A stretch of 7,787 nucleotides of DNA from Aliarcobacter butzleri (GCA_012522985.1 JAAYJJ010000119.1:1-7787); one strand, 5' to 3'; numbered from the stretch's first letter, positions 1 through 5,607 are shown. Made by a program: numbers and translations. Notes: generated by a model not told the origin, from the sequence alone.

Positions 1-10
1 GAGTTAGATT

Positions 11-715
11 TTGCAAAAGATTAAAGAGTATTATAGCTCCCTAAAAAACTATCAAAAAATAGAGCTTATATTGCTTCCTTTTATTATAGTAATCTATTTA
101 ATCTATGTCTTTATTTATAAAGAGCAAACTATTATAGAACAACCAATACCACTAAAGCAAGAGCTTATAACTCATCAAAAGATACAAAATCCAGATGAAC
201 TAAAACTAAATAAGGTAAAAAATAGTGATTTGGTAGTTATAAAACAGCTAGAAAATATATCAAAAAGATATGCTATAAAACTAATTTCTTTAGAAAATCA
301 GCCTGATGGAGTGGGCTTTAGTCTAAAAGGTGGATTTAAAGGAACTATGAATTTTATATATGAGGTAGAGAAAAAAAGAGTATTTGATGAGCTTGAAATA
401 AAACTTTGTGAAAATAATAAAAGTTTATGTTGTAATGGAAAAGTAACGTTTGATACTTATGAGACAATATTTAACTATCCAGAGCTTTTAAGAGAATTAG
501 ATCTATTAAATAACCCTTTTATTGTAAATAAATCAAAAGATAAAAATAAGATAAAACATAAAATTAAAATAAAAGCAATTTTAGAACATGAGGTTTTAAT
601 AGATAAAGAGTACATTAAAATAGGGCAGAGCTATAAGGGATATAAGCTTATTAAAATAGGAAAAAGATATGTGGAATTTATATATAATAATAAAACTATA
701 AGGTTGGAGATTTGA
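11..715 (+). CDS. ctsX: CtsX-like inner-membrane assembly protein of the competence/type II secretion apparatus
   Basis: A 234-residue protein with a short basic cytoplasmic head (about residues 1-17), one membrane segment (about 18-36) and a large remainder expected in the periplasm, the topology of GspM/PilO/GspC-type platform proteins. Residues about 75-132 resemble the ferredoxin-like PilO/GspM fold. Residues about 186-234 resemble the small beta domain of GspC/PilP (pattern 'AIL...VLI...IKIGQ..KGYKLIKI...V'). Both matches are by eye only. Three Cys (133, 140, 141) lie in the predicted periplasmic part. In Campylobacter jejuni the gene directly upstream of ctsE-ctsF is ctsX, a single-pass protein needed for natural transformation; the symbol rests mainly on that synteny. 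The start is TTG; the next Met is residue 113, so no other start is credible. The stop overlaps the next start by 4 nt, suggesting translational coupling. Its own ribosome binding site would lie at or beyond the window edge. Confidence 0.7.
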   Translation: MQKIKEYYSSLKNYQKIELILLPFIIVIYLIYVFIYKEQTIIEQPIPLKQELITHQKIQNPDELKLNKVKNSDLVVIKQLENISKRYAIKLISLENQPDGVGFSLKGGFKGTMNFIYEVEKKRVFDELEIKLCENNKSLCCNGKVTFDTYETIFNYPELLRELDLLNNPFIVNKSKDKNKIKHKIKIKAILEHEVLIDKEYIKIGQSYKGYKLIKIGKRYVEFIYNNKTIRLEI

Positions 716-2058
716 AAAACTATTTAATAGACTATAGAGTTTTAGATGAATTTGATATAGAGTTTTTACAAAAAACCAAAATCTTACCTATTGTTAAAAA
801 TGAGCTTTATATAACTTGTATGATTTGTAAAGAGTCTGATATATCAAGCTTCAAAGATAGATATAAAGTTGCCATAAAAACTATAGATTTAAATCAAGAA
901 AAAATTTTATTTGAACTTCAAAATATAACTATAAAACAAGAACTATTTATATTGTCAAAGCTACTTATAGAAGGCTTTACTCAACAAACAATAAAAGATT
1001 TTATATATAAAATAGTTATATTTGCAGTAAGTAAAAAATCAAGTGATATACATATAGAGGAGATGTCTGAAATTATAACTATTAAGTTTAGAATTGATGG
1101 GGTTTTAATAGAGTTTTTTAGATTTGATAAAGAGATATCCTCGGCAATTAGCTCTGTTTTGAAGCTTTTTTCAAATCTTGATATTACACAAAAAAGATTG
1201 CCTCAAAATGGTAGGTTTTCTATTGAGCTACTTCAAGAAGTAGATTTTAGAATCTCTTTTATGCCAACAATCAATGGTGAGTCTATAGTTATTAGAGTAT
1301 TAGAAAAAAATTTTGATAGGTTTGAACTTGAAAAAATAGGATTTTCTAGTCAAGTACTTGAAATAATAAGAAAAAACATTCACTTATCTCAAGGGCTTAT
1401 TTTAGTTACAGGTCCTACAGGAAGTGGTAAAACAACAACACTTTATTCTATACTAAAAGAGTTAAAAGGCTTAAATAAAAAGATAATAACAGCAGAAGAT
1501 CCAATAGAGTATAAAATAGATAATATTACTCAAATATCTGTAAATAACGAAATAGGACTTAGTTATCATGAAATACTAAAAAATATACTAAGACAAGATC
1601 CAGATATATTGTTAATAGGTGAGATAAGAGATTATGAAGCTTTAAAAAGTGCTATAACAGCCTCTATGACTGGACATTTGGTATTTGCTACACTTCATAC
1701 AAATGATGCTATTAGTACTATTTTTAGATTATTAGATCTTGAAGGTGAACATTTTTTGATAGCAACAGTTTTAAAATGTGTGATAGCTCAAAGATTACTT
1801 AGAAAACGATGTGAATGTATGAATATCAAAGGGTGTATTAAGTGCAATTATACGGGTTATAGTGGTAGGATAGTTGTTAGTGAAGTATTACAAATAGACA
1901 AAACTATAGAAGAGCTTATTTCTAATAGGGCAAATCATATACAAATCCAAGCCCAAGCCTTAGAAAAAGGGTTTATTACTATGTTTGATGATGGTATGCA
2001 AAAAGTCAAGTCAAATATAACTACAAAAGAAGAGCTTTTATTGGTATTGCAAAAATGA
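712..2058 (+). CDS. ctsE: Type II secretion/competence assembly ATPase GspE/PilB family (CtsE)
   Basis: A 448-residue hexameric cytoplasmic ATPase that powers pseudopilus assembly for DNA uptake or secretion. An N-terminal region (1-75) is followed by the N2-type subdomain ('SSDIHIE' about 110-116, 'RIDG' 127-130). The ATPase core then has Walker A GPTGSGKTTT (234-243), an Asp box TAEDPIEY (260-267), Walker B DPDILLIGEIRD with Glu304, and a His box TGHLVFATLHTND (320-332). A four-Cys zinc-type site (C367, C369, C375, C378) precedes TGYSGR. All catalytic motifs are intact, so it should be active. It is shorter than typical PilB (about 570 aa), lacking a long N-terminal domain. The TTG start is the only in-frame choice near the upstream stop; the best Shine-Dalgarno is AGG at 701-703 with 8 nt spacing. 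It overlaps the next gene by 4 nt (ATGA). The family is certain; the ctsE name follows the Campylobacter gene order, and gspE is an equivalent label. Confidence 0.92.
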   Translation: MKNYLIDYRVLDEFDIEFLQKTKILPIVKNELYITCMICKESDISSFKDRYKVAIKTIDLNQEKILFELQNITIKQELFILSKLLIEGFTQQTIKDFIYKIVIFAVSKKSSDIHIEEMSEIITIKFRIDGVLIEFFRFDKEISSAISSVLKLFSNLDITQKRLPQNGRFSIELLQEVDFRISFMPTINGESIVIRVLEKNFDRFELEKIGFSSQVLEIIRKNIHLSQGLILVTGPTGSGKTTTLYSILKELKGLNKKIITAEDPIEYKIDNITQISVNNEIGLSYHEILKNILRQDPDILLIGEIRDYEALKSAITASMTGHLVFATLHTNDAISTIFRLLDLEGEHFLIATVLKCVIAQRLLRKRCECMNIKGCIKCNYTGYSGRIVVSEVLQIDKTIEELISNRANHIQIQAQALEKGFITMFDDGMQKVKSNITTKEELLLVLQK

Positions 2059-3224
2059 AATATAAAATAACATTTATAAAAGATGGTAAACTTTGTAAGC
2101 AAACAATAATATCTAGTTTGCTTGATGAGTATAAAGAAAAGTATGATGTAATTAGCATAAAAGAGCAAAAAAGAATAGAGATATTTTTATTTAAACAAAA
2201 TATAGAATCTTTATTTAAAGAGCTATCTATTATAGTTAATTCTAGCCTTAGTTTTGCTGATGGAGTAGAGCTACTTTTAAAAAATACAAAAAACACTCAT
2301 TATAAAGAGATCTTAACAGATATACTAATAGCATTAAATAAAGGCGATAATTTAGAAAAAGCTCTTATTAAATATCAAAAACAAATAGGAGTATTACCTA
2401 TTTTATTTTTTAAGGTTGGTTTTGATAGTGGTGATATAAAAAAAGCTTTAAATAATCTAGTTAAGGTTTTAAATCTAGCAAAAGAGTCTAAAAAGAGGAT
2501 ATTTTCAGCTTTAGCATATCCTATAGTAGTAATGATATTTTTTATTTTAGCTATGGTTATTATATTTAATTATGTTGTACCAGAGTTTGAGGGGATGTAT
2601 CAACAATTTGGAAGTACTTTACCTTTTATTACAAGAACTCTTTTATTTGTAAAAAGTATAATTCTAGATTATGGACTTATTTTAATGCTTTTTTTCTTAA
2701 TATTTGCTGGTTTTTTCAAATTTATGCTTAAAAACTCTTTTGATTTTAAACATAAAGTTGATAGAATATTATTTAGCAAAATTCCTATTGTTAGTAGATT
2801 GATATATGCGTGGCAAATGCATAGGTTTTTTTTGACTTTAGAGAGTTTGGTTGATTCTAAATATAGGTTTGCTTTGGCTTTGGAGTACTCTAAAACTATG
2901 GTTACAAATAGTTTTTTTAACTCTAGGTTAGAACAAATACAACAAGATATCAAAGGCGGTAACTCTATAACTACGGCATTTGAAAAAGCTGATATATTTG
3001 ATGAATTAACAATAAGGCTTATTTTTGCAGGAGAAGTAAGTAATCGACTTGATAATGTTACAAAAGAGATAGAGAAGATTTTTTATGAAAAACTTGAAAA
3101 TCATATTAGATTTTTATCAGCAGTTGTAGAACCTCTGTTTTTAATATTTGTAGGTAGTATGATTTTATGGGTTATAAGTGCTTTAATGTTACCTATTTGG
3201 GATATGGGTAATTTAATAAAATAA
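2055..3224 (+). CDS. ctsF: Type II secretion/competence inner-membrane platform protein GspF/PilC family (CtsF)
   Basis: A 389-residue polytopic platform protein that pairs with the GspE/CtsE ATPase and helps extrude the pseudopilus. It has two copies of the T2SSF helical domain. The first (about 50-170) ends in a membrane helix (about 152-172) followed by the family signature around VPEFEGMYQQFGSTLP (175-190). A second helix lies at about 205-225. The second copy (about 253-375) has 'IFAGE' (323-327), the conserved VEP (358-360) and a last helix at about 360-380. The length is typical of the family (about 400 aa). The start ATG overlaps the ATPase stop (ATGA), so the two are probably translated in a coupled way and in similar amounts. 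No pseudopilin or prepilin peptidase gene lies in the window, so the substrate (DNA or protein) cannot be read from here; competence is inferred from the ctsX-E-F order. Confidence 0.92.
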   Translation: MKYKITFIKDGKLCKQTIISSLLDEYKEKYDVISIKEQKRIEIFLFKQNIESLFKELSIIVNSSLSFADGVELLLKNTKNTHYKEILTDILIALNKGDNLEKALIKYQKQIGVLPILFFKVGFDSGDIKKALNNLVKVLNLAKESKKRIFSALAYPIVVMIFFILAMVIIFNYVVPEFEGMYQQFGSTLPFITRTLLFVKSIILDYGLILMLFFLIFAGFFKFMLKNSFDFKHKVDRILFSKIPIVSRLIYAWQMHRFFLTLESLVDSKYRFALALEYSKTMVTNSFFNSRLEQIQQDIKGGNSITTAFEKADIFDELTIRLIFAGEVSNRLDNVTKEIEKIFYEKLENHIRFLSAVVEPLFLIFVGSMILWVISALMLPIWDMGNLIK

Positions 3225-3239
3225 TAAAAAGGATAGGTG

Positions 3240-3827
3240 TTGGATAAAAAAGTAGAAGAAGAGCAAAAATTTGAAGAGGCTATAAAGTTTGTTTTAGATT
3301 ATGTTGGAGAAGATACTACAAGAGAAGGATTAGAAAAAACTCCAGCTAGGGTAAGAAAGGCTTATGAGTTTATGTGTCAAGGATATAAACAAGATCCTAT
3401 AAAGATATTAAATTCGGCACTTTTTTCTACTACAAATGATGAGATGGTAGTAGTAAAAGATATAGAGTTTTATTCTATGTGTGAACATCATATGTTACCA
3501 ATTATTGGTAAAGCTCATGTTGCTTATATACCTGATGGTAAAGTAGTGGGACTTAGTAAAATACCAAGAATAGTCAATGTTTTTGCTAGAAGATTGCAAA
3601 TCCAAGAGCAGATGACTGAGCAAATAGCAGATGCTATTAGTGAAGCTATCAATCCAAAAGGGGTAGCAGTAGTACTTGATGCTAGACATATGTGTATGGA
3701 GATGAGAGGTGTAGAAAAAATCAACTCTACTACGGTAACATCAGCTTTAAGAGGTGCTTTTAAAGAGAATAAAAAAACAAAAGATGAGTTTATGAGTATA
3801 ATTTCATCATCTTTTAACAAGCAATAA
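3240..3827 (+). CDS. folE: GTP cyclohydrolase I, type I (FolE)
   Basis: Converts GTP to 7,8-dihydroneopterin triphosphate, the first step of tetrahydrofolate synthesis and, where present, of queuosine-type deazapurine pathways. With the TTG start it has 195 residues; numbers here count from that start. The C-E-H-H motif supplies Zn ligands Cys81 and His84, H-M-C-M supplies Cys152, and the neighbouring histidines match the catalytic positions of the E. coli enzyme. Other family motifs are [17 protein letters not shown] near the N-terminus, [20 protein letters not shown] in the core and the MRGV motif. All look intact. A GTG at 3237 is also in frame, but the AAGGA ribosome binding site (3229-3233) would then be only 3 nt away; TTG at 3240 gives 6 nt and is preferred. 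The gene follows ctsF by 15 nt with no promoter or terminator between, so it probably shares that transcript, although its role is housekeeping. Confidence 0.95.
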   Translation: MDKKVEEEQKFEEAIKFVLDYVGEDTTREGLEKTPARVRKAYEFMCQGYKQDPIKILNSALFSTTNDEMVVVKDIEFYSMCEHHMLPIIGKAHVAYIPDGKVVGLSKIPRIVNVFARRLQIQEQMTEQIADAISEAINPKGVAVVLDARHMCMEMRGVEKINSTTVTSALRGAFKENKKTKDEFMSIISSSFNKQ

Positions 3828-3853
3828 GATACAATTACTACTATAAATTTTAG

Positions 3854-3886
3854 TTTTTATTTCCAAGTCTATCTTGGGAATAAAAA
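3854..3886. other. 14-bp A+T-rich hairpin between folE and tRNA-Arg
   Basis: Arms at 3854-3867 and 3873-3886 (TTTTTATTTCCAAG / CTTGGGAATAAAAA) pair over 14 positions with a single G-U and a 5-nt loop. The arms open with T's and close with A's, so in RNA the U-run sits on the 5' side and no U-tract follows on either strand. It may end folE transcription weakly, mark a processing point ahead of the tRNA, or bind a protein. The pairing is seen directly; the role is not known. Confidence 0.5.
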
Positions 3887-3892
3887 TATACT
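3887..3892 (+). promoter_or_regulatory. Candidate -10 box for tRNA-Arg
   Basis: TATACT lies 15 nt before the mature tRNA 5' end, which would give a leader of roughly 8 nt. It directly abuts the hairpin at 3854-3886, which would occupy the -35 region. An alternative -10 is TACAAT at 3830-3835, just after the folE stop, which would put the hairpin inside the tRNA leader. I cannot choose between them from sequence alone. Confidence 0.3.
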
Positions 3893-3907
3893 CAATAACT
3901 ATATTAT

Positions 3908-3984
3908 GCGTCTATAGCTCAATTGGATAGAGCACCAGACTTCGGATCTGGGGGTTGGGGGTTCGACTCCCTCTAGGCGTGCCA
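3908..3984 (+). tRNA. tRNA-Arg (anticodon UCG)
   Basis: A complete 77-nt cloverleaf with encoded CCA (3982-3984). The acceptor stem is GCGTCTA / TAGGCGT, with G-U pairs at the first and fourth positions. The D-arm is GCTC/GAGC. The anticodon stem is CCAGA/TCTGG around loop CTTCGGA with anticodon TCG at 3942-3944. The variable loop has 5 nt, and the T-arm is GGGGG-TTCGACT-CCCTC with one G-U pair. It should read CGA and, by wobble, other CGN codons, which are rare in these genes compared with AGA. tRNA 3' ends are common integration sites, which matters for the segment that follows. Confidence 0.97.
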
Positions 3985-4076
3985 TTTATATATCAACCCA
4001 AGCCTATCAAATCGATATTTCTTTATCTATCATATACATAGATGTACACATAAATCTATTAATATCAAATACTTAT

Positions 4077-4134
4077 TGCGGTAAAATTCACGGTAAAGAT
4101 TTAATCATTTAGAAAAAGAAGGATATTTACCGCA
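4077..4134. repeat. CGGTAAA repeat cluster: 9-bp inverted repeat plus an extra direct copy
   Basis: TGCGGTAAA at 4077-4085 is answered by its exact reverse complement TTTACCGCA at 4126-4134. A further direct copy of CGGTAAA lies at 4091-4097, 12 nt after the first. The first copy overlaps a -10-like TAAAAT (4082-4087). Spaced copies of a G+C-containing word in such A+T-rich DNA suggest a protein-binding array or the ends of a decayed element. The matches are directly visible; the role is unknown. Confidence 0.55.
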
Positions 4135-4237
4135 TCAAACAATTTATACCCTTTACAGATTTAAATTAGAACTAAAATTCATATCTCTTAAAGCAGATAA
4201 TATTAGATTTTTAAGTCACTATTCATAACAGTTTCGA

Positions 4238-4243
4238 TAAAAT
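4238..4243 (+). promoter_or_regulatory. Candidate -10 box for mntA-hepT
   Basis: TAAAAT in the context GATAAAATTA is a common form of the -10 box in this group, where -35 elements are weak. Transcription would begin near 4250, giving a leader of about 60 nt before the mntA ATG. A second TAAAAT at 4082-4087, within the CGGTAAA cluster, is an alternative that would give a leader over 200 nt long. Confidence 0.35.
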
Positions 4244-4292
4244 TACCAATACATATAAAAGCCTATTGTTAAGATATTTAGAATAAAAATTT

Positions 4293-4298
4293 AGGGGG
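4293..4298 (+). promoter_or_regulatory. Ribosome binding site of mntA
   Basis: AGGGGG ends 11 nt before the ATG at 4310. A GTG that could extend the protein by four residues begins at 4298, inside this motif, so the ribosome could not use both; this settles the start at 4310. Confidence 0.6.
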
Positions 4299-4309
4299 TG
4301 GGTATTATA

Positions 4310-4609
4310 ATGTCAAAAAATATTGATAAAACGAATATCTTAAACTATTTAAAAGAGCATTATTCCGAATTCAAAAATAAATATAGTGTTGAGCAAATAG
4401 GACTATTTGGAAGCTATGCAAGAGATGAAGCATCAGAAAATAGCGATATAGATATTTTTGTAAAAATGAAGCCATCGTTATTTAATATGGTAGCTATAAA
4501 AGAACAAATAGAGAATGATTTAAATAGAAAAGTTGATATTATGAGAGAACATAAAAATATCAAACCTATCTTGCTAAAAATGATTCAAAAAGATTTAATA
4601 TATGCATAA
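4310..4609 (+). CDS. mntA: MntA-type minimal nucleotidyltransferase antitoxin
   Basis: A 99-residue single-domain protein of the minimal nucleotidyltransferase (MNT, DNA polymerase beta-like) fold. The signature G-S-X10-D-X-D is present: Gly34, Ser35, Asp46 and Asp48, with the third acidic residue Asp76 in 'KVDIM'. In characterised MntA-HepT pairs (for example Shewanella oneidensis), MntA transfers AMP groups onto a Tyr beside the HEPN active site of HepT and silences it. All catalytic residues here are present, so that chemistry is expected. The ATG at 4310 is chosen over an upstream GTG that overlaps the ribosome binding site. The hepT start lies within its last codons (8-nt overlap), so antitoxin is translated first and coupled to toxin. 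Family assignment is firm; antitoxin function is inferred from the pairing. Confidence 0.9.
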   Translation: MSKNIDKTNILNYLKEHYSEFKNKYSVEQIGLFGSYARDEASENSDIDIFVKMKPSLFNMVAIKEQIENDLNRKVDIMREHKNIKPILLKMIQKDLIYA

Positions 4610-4997
4610 TGAACAAAAAGAGATGATTCTTTCTACTCTTGAAGATATTAAGTTTTCTTTAGAACTAATTCAAAAAAGAGCTAAGAATATCGATTCAAGT
4701 GATGATTTTTTAAAAGATGAAAATGGACTTCAAAAACTTGATAGCATTGCTATGAGATTATCAGCTATTGGGGAGAGATTTAAGAATATTGATAAATTAT
4801 CCAATAATCAACTTCTAATACAATATCCAAATATTCCATGGAAAAATGTAAAAGGAATTAGAGATATTTTATCCCATCATTACTTTGATTTAGATGCTGA
4901 AGTCATTTTTAATATTTGCAAAAAAGAGGTCAATGAATTACTTGAAACTACAACTTTAATGATGAAAGATTTGAATCAAAATTTTCAAGTGACCTGA
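4602..4997 (+). CDS. hepT: HepT-type HEPN ribonuclease toxin (DUF86)
   Basis: A 131-residue, probably all-helical protein of the HEPN/DUF86 HepT family, an RNase that acts on RNA (tRNA in studied examples) and stops growth unless neutralised. The active-site motif R-X4-H-X-Y is intact: Arg87, His92 and Tyr94 in 'RDILSHHYFDLD'. Tyr94 corresponds to the residue that MntA adenylylates in Shewanella. Other family features are 'SIAMRLSAIGERFKNI' (about 48-63) and 'YPNIPWKNVKGIRD' (75-88). The length is normal and nothing indicates inactivation. It overlaps mntA by 8 nt and has no clear ribosome binding site of its own (only an A-rich AAAAAG), so translation probably depends on mntA. No companion genes follow; the next feature is an orphan dyad and then a convergent gene. 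Confidence 0.9.
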   Translation: MHNEQKEMILSTLEDIKFSLELIQKRAKNIDSSDDFLKDENGLQKLDSIAMRLSAIGERFKNIDKLSNNQLLIQYPNIPWKNVKGIRDILSHHYFDLDAEVIFNICKKEVNELLETTTLMMKDLNQNFQVT

Positions 4998-5074
4998 CTT
5001 GTAAAGACTCATTTTCTGAAATATACAAAAAATGATACAAGAAAACTTATAGTTAAGTAGTATTTAAATATTTA

Positions 5075-5095
5075 TTTAGTTATAGTATAACTAAA
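5075..5095. promoter_or_regulatory. Orphan 21-bp perfect dyad (operator-like)
   Basis: TTTAGTTATA at 5075-5084, a central G at 5085, and TATAACTAAA at 5086-5095 form a perfect 10-bp inverted repeat with a single-base centre. The shape suits a dimeric repressor site better than an RNA hairpin, since there is no room for a loop. A -10-like TAAAAT (5092-5097, + strand) overlaps the right arm and TATACT on the - strand overlaps its centre. It sits between the end of hepT and the flaG-side hairpin with no gene start nearby. The regulator is not identified. Confidence 0.5.
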
Positions 5096-5121
5096 ATTAT
5101 AAACTTTCAACCATTTTTAAA

Positions 5122-5152
5122 AGTAGCCTATCACCAAAAGTGATAGGCTACT
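5122..5152 (-). terminator. Perfect 13-bp hairpin downstream of the flaG-like gene
   Basis: AGTAGCCTATCAC (5122-5134) and GTGATAGGCTACT (5140-5152) pair perfectly around a 5-nt CAAAA/TTTTG loop, 8 nt past the stop codon of the - strand gene. On that strand the stem is followed by TTTAAAAA, a short and imperfect U-run. No U-run follows on the + strand, so it should serve the flaG-like gene mainly, while possibly blocking read-through from hepT. Confidence 0.65.
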
Positions 5153-5160
5153 ATATTACA

Positions 5161-5475
5161 CTATTCACCTTGTTGATCAAGGCTTTTAGTATAAGATCTA
5201 AGTTTCATAAGATCCTCTGATGGATATTGTGCGATAACGTTTTCTTCTTTTAGGATTTTTACATAGAAGTCACCGCTTTTATCATTGAAACCAAACTTAG
5301 CACTGTTGATCACTACTTCATTTAGCTCTTGGATCTTTTCAGATGTACTTTTTTGATCCCCTTGAAGATCATTTTGTACCTTTAGCAAAGACTCTTTTAC
5401 TGGCTCAACCTTTTGGATATTTTGAGCGATATTATCCTTGTAGCTATCTATTTGAGCTATTCTTCCAAGTTCCAT
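5161..5475 (-). CDS. flaG: FlaG-family flagellar protein
   Basis: A 104-residue soluble protein. The N-terminal half (about 1-60) is polar and helix/coiled-coil-like. The C-terminal half carries the FlaG-type pattern: 'AKFGFNDKSGDFYVKILKEE' followed by 'VIAQYPSEDLMKL', matching the family consensus of an F-x-x-(D/N) strand, a V-x-V-K-I strand and V-I-R-(Q/E)-I-P-x-E-x-(L/M). FlaG proteins influence flagellar filament length in Campylobacter and others. Arg-Gln-Ile-Pro is replaced here by Ala-Gln-Tyr-Pro, so the match is good but not textbook. The length fits (FlaG is usually about 100-130 aa). No fliD, fliS or flagellin gene lies in the window, so it stands alone, with its own promoter, a consensus ribosome binding site and a downstream hairpin, all of which point to strong expression. 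Family moderately sure; flagellar role inferred. Confidence 0.7.
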   Translation of the reverse strand: MELGRIAQIDSYKDNIAQNIQKVEPVKESLLKVQNDLQGDQKSTSEKIQELNEVVINSAKFGFNDKSGDFYVKILKEENVIAQYPSEDLMKLRSYTKSLDQQGE

Positions 5476-5480
5476 AATAT

Positions 5481-5488
5481 ACCTCCTT
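5481..5488 (-). promoter_or_regulatory. Consensus ribosome binding site of the flaG-like gene
   Basis: AAGGAGGT on the - strand is a full Shine-Dalgarno complement, placed 5 nt before the ATG. It is the strongest site in the window; neighbouring genes have three- to five-base matches. It fixes the start of this gene and suggests abundant protein. Confidence 0.85.
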
Positions 5489-5523
5489 AAAGTTTAGATA
5501 GTATTTAATCTATTATTAAGAAA

Positions 5524-5532
5524 ATTATATCA
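5524..5532 (-). promoter_or_regulatory. Extended -10 promoter for the flaG-like gene
   Basis: On the - strand the sequence TGATATAAT gives a perfect extended -10 (TG-n-TATAAT), preceded by T-runs (TTTTTT and TTTT), the usual sigma-70 layout in Campylobacterota. Transcription should begin near 5517, leaving a leader of about 40 nt. A sigma-28 type box is not evident, which is worth noting for a flagellar gene. Confidence 0.7.
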
Positions 5533-5569
5533 CAAAATTTGAAAAAAGTGAATAGTTTTAACAAAAATA

Positions 5570-5578
5570 TGCTACAAT
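5570..5578 (+). promoter_or_regulatory. Extended -10 promoter for gatC
   Basis: TGCTACAAT (TG at 5570-5571, TACAAT at 5573-5578) is an extended -10 box. Transcription would start near 5585, about 23 nt before the gatC ATG. It faces the flaG-side promoter, the two -10 boxes lying about 43 nt apart. Its position also rules out an in-frame upstream TTG at 5539 as the gatC start. Confidence 0.6.
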
Positions 5579-5607
5579 TATCTAAAATTATACAAAATAG
5601 GGTAAAA

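Larger units (their letters stand above)
3985..4309. other. Gene-poor spacer between tRNA-Arg and the MntA-HepT cassette
   Basis: About 325 nt with no credible gene on either strand. It contains the CGGTAAA repeat cluster (4077-4134), a 43-codon open stretch without a start codon (4097-4225, stop at 4226-4228), a candidate -10 for the cassette (4238-4243) and the mntA ribosome binding site. I see no integrase remnant that I can recognise and no repeat of the tRNA 3' end. The make-up suits a decayed or non-coding flank of an acquired cassette, but that is inference. Confidence 0.6.

Noticed and set aside
1..24. Possible last codons of an upstream gene (frame 1 ends with TAA at 22-24), perhaps the ctsP-position gene
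   Set aside because: Only seven codons are visible and another frame stops at 5-7, so the real end of the upstream gene cannot be told.
1935..2296. Overlapping - strand open frames across the ctsE/ctsF junction
   Set aside because: They lie opposite well-supported genes and have the low-complexity Phe/Ile/Ser composition typical of reverse frames of A+T-rich coding DNA.
4025..4059. Repeated ATCTAT / ATAGAT words that could form alternative 6-bp hairpins after the tRNA, as a terminator or switch
   Set aside because: The stems are short and A+T-rich with no U-run, and such matches are expected by chance at this base composition.
4298..4309. Four-residue extension of MntA from a GTG at 4298
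   Set aside because: The GTG overlaps the AGGGGG ribosome binding site that serves the ATG at 4310.
3985..5160. A second attachment site (copy of the tRNA-Arg 3' end) or an integrase gene
   Set aside because: No repeat of the T-arm/acceptor sequence and no tyrosine-recombinase motif was found by reading the window.
5539..5607. N-terminal extension of gatC from a TTG at 5539
   Set aside because: It has no ribosome binding site, lies upstream of the likely transcription start, and would exceed the usual GatC length; ATG 5608 gives the normal 96 residues.
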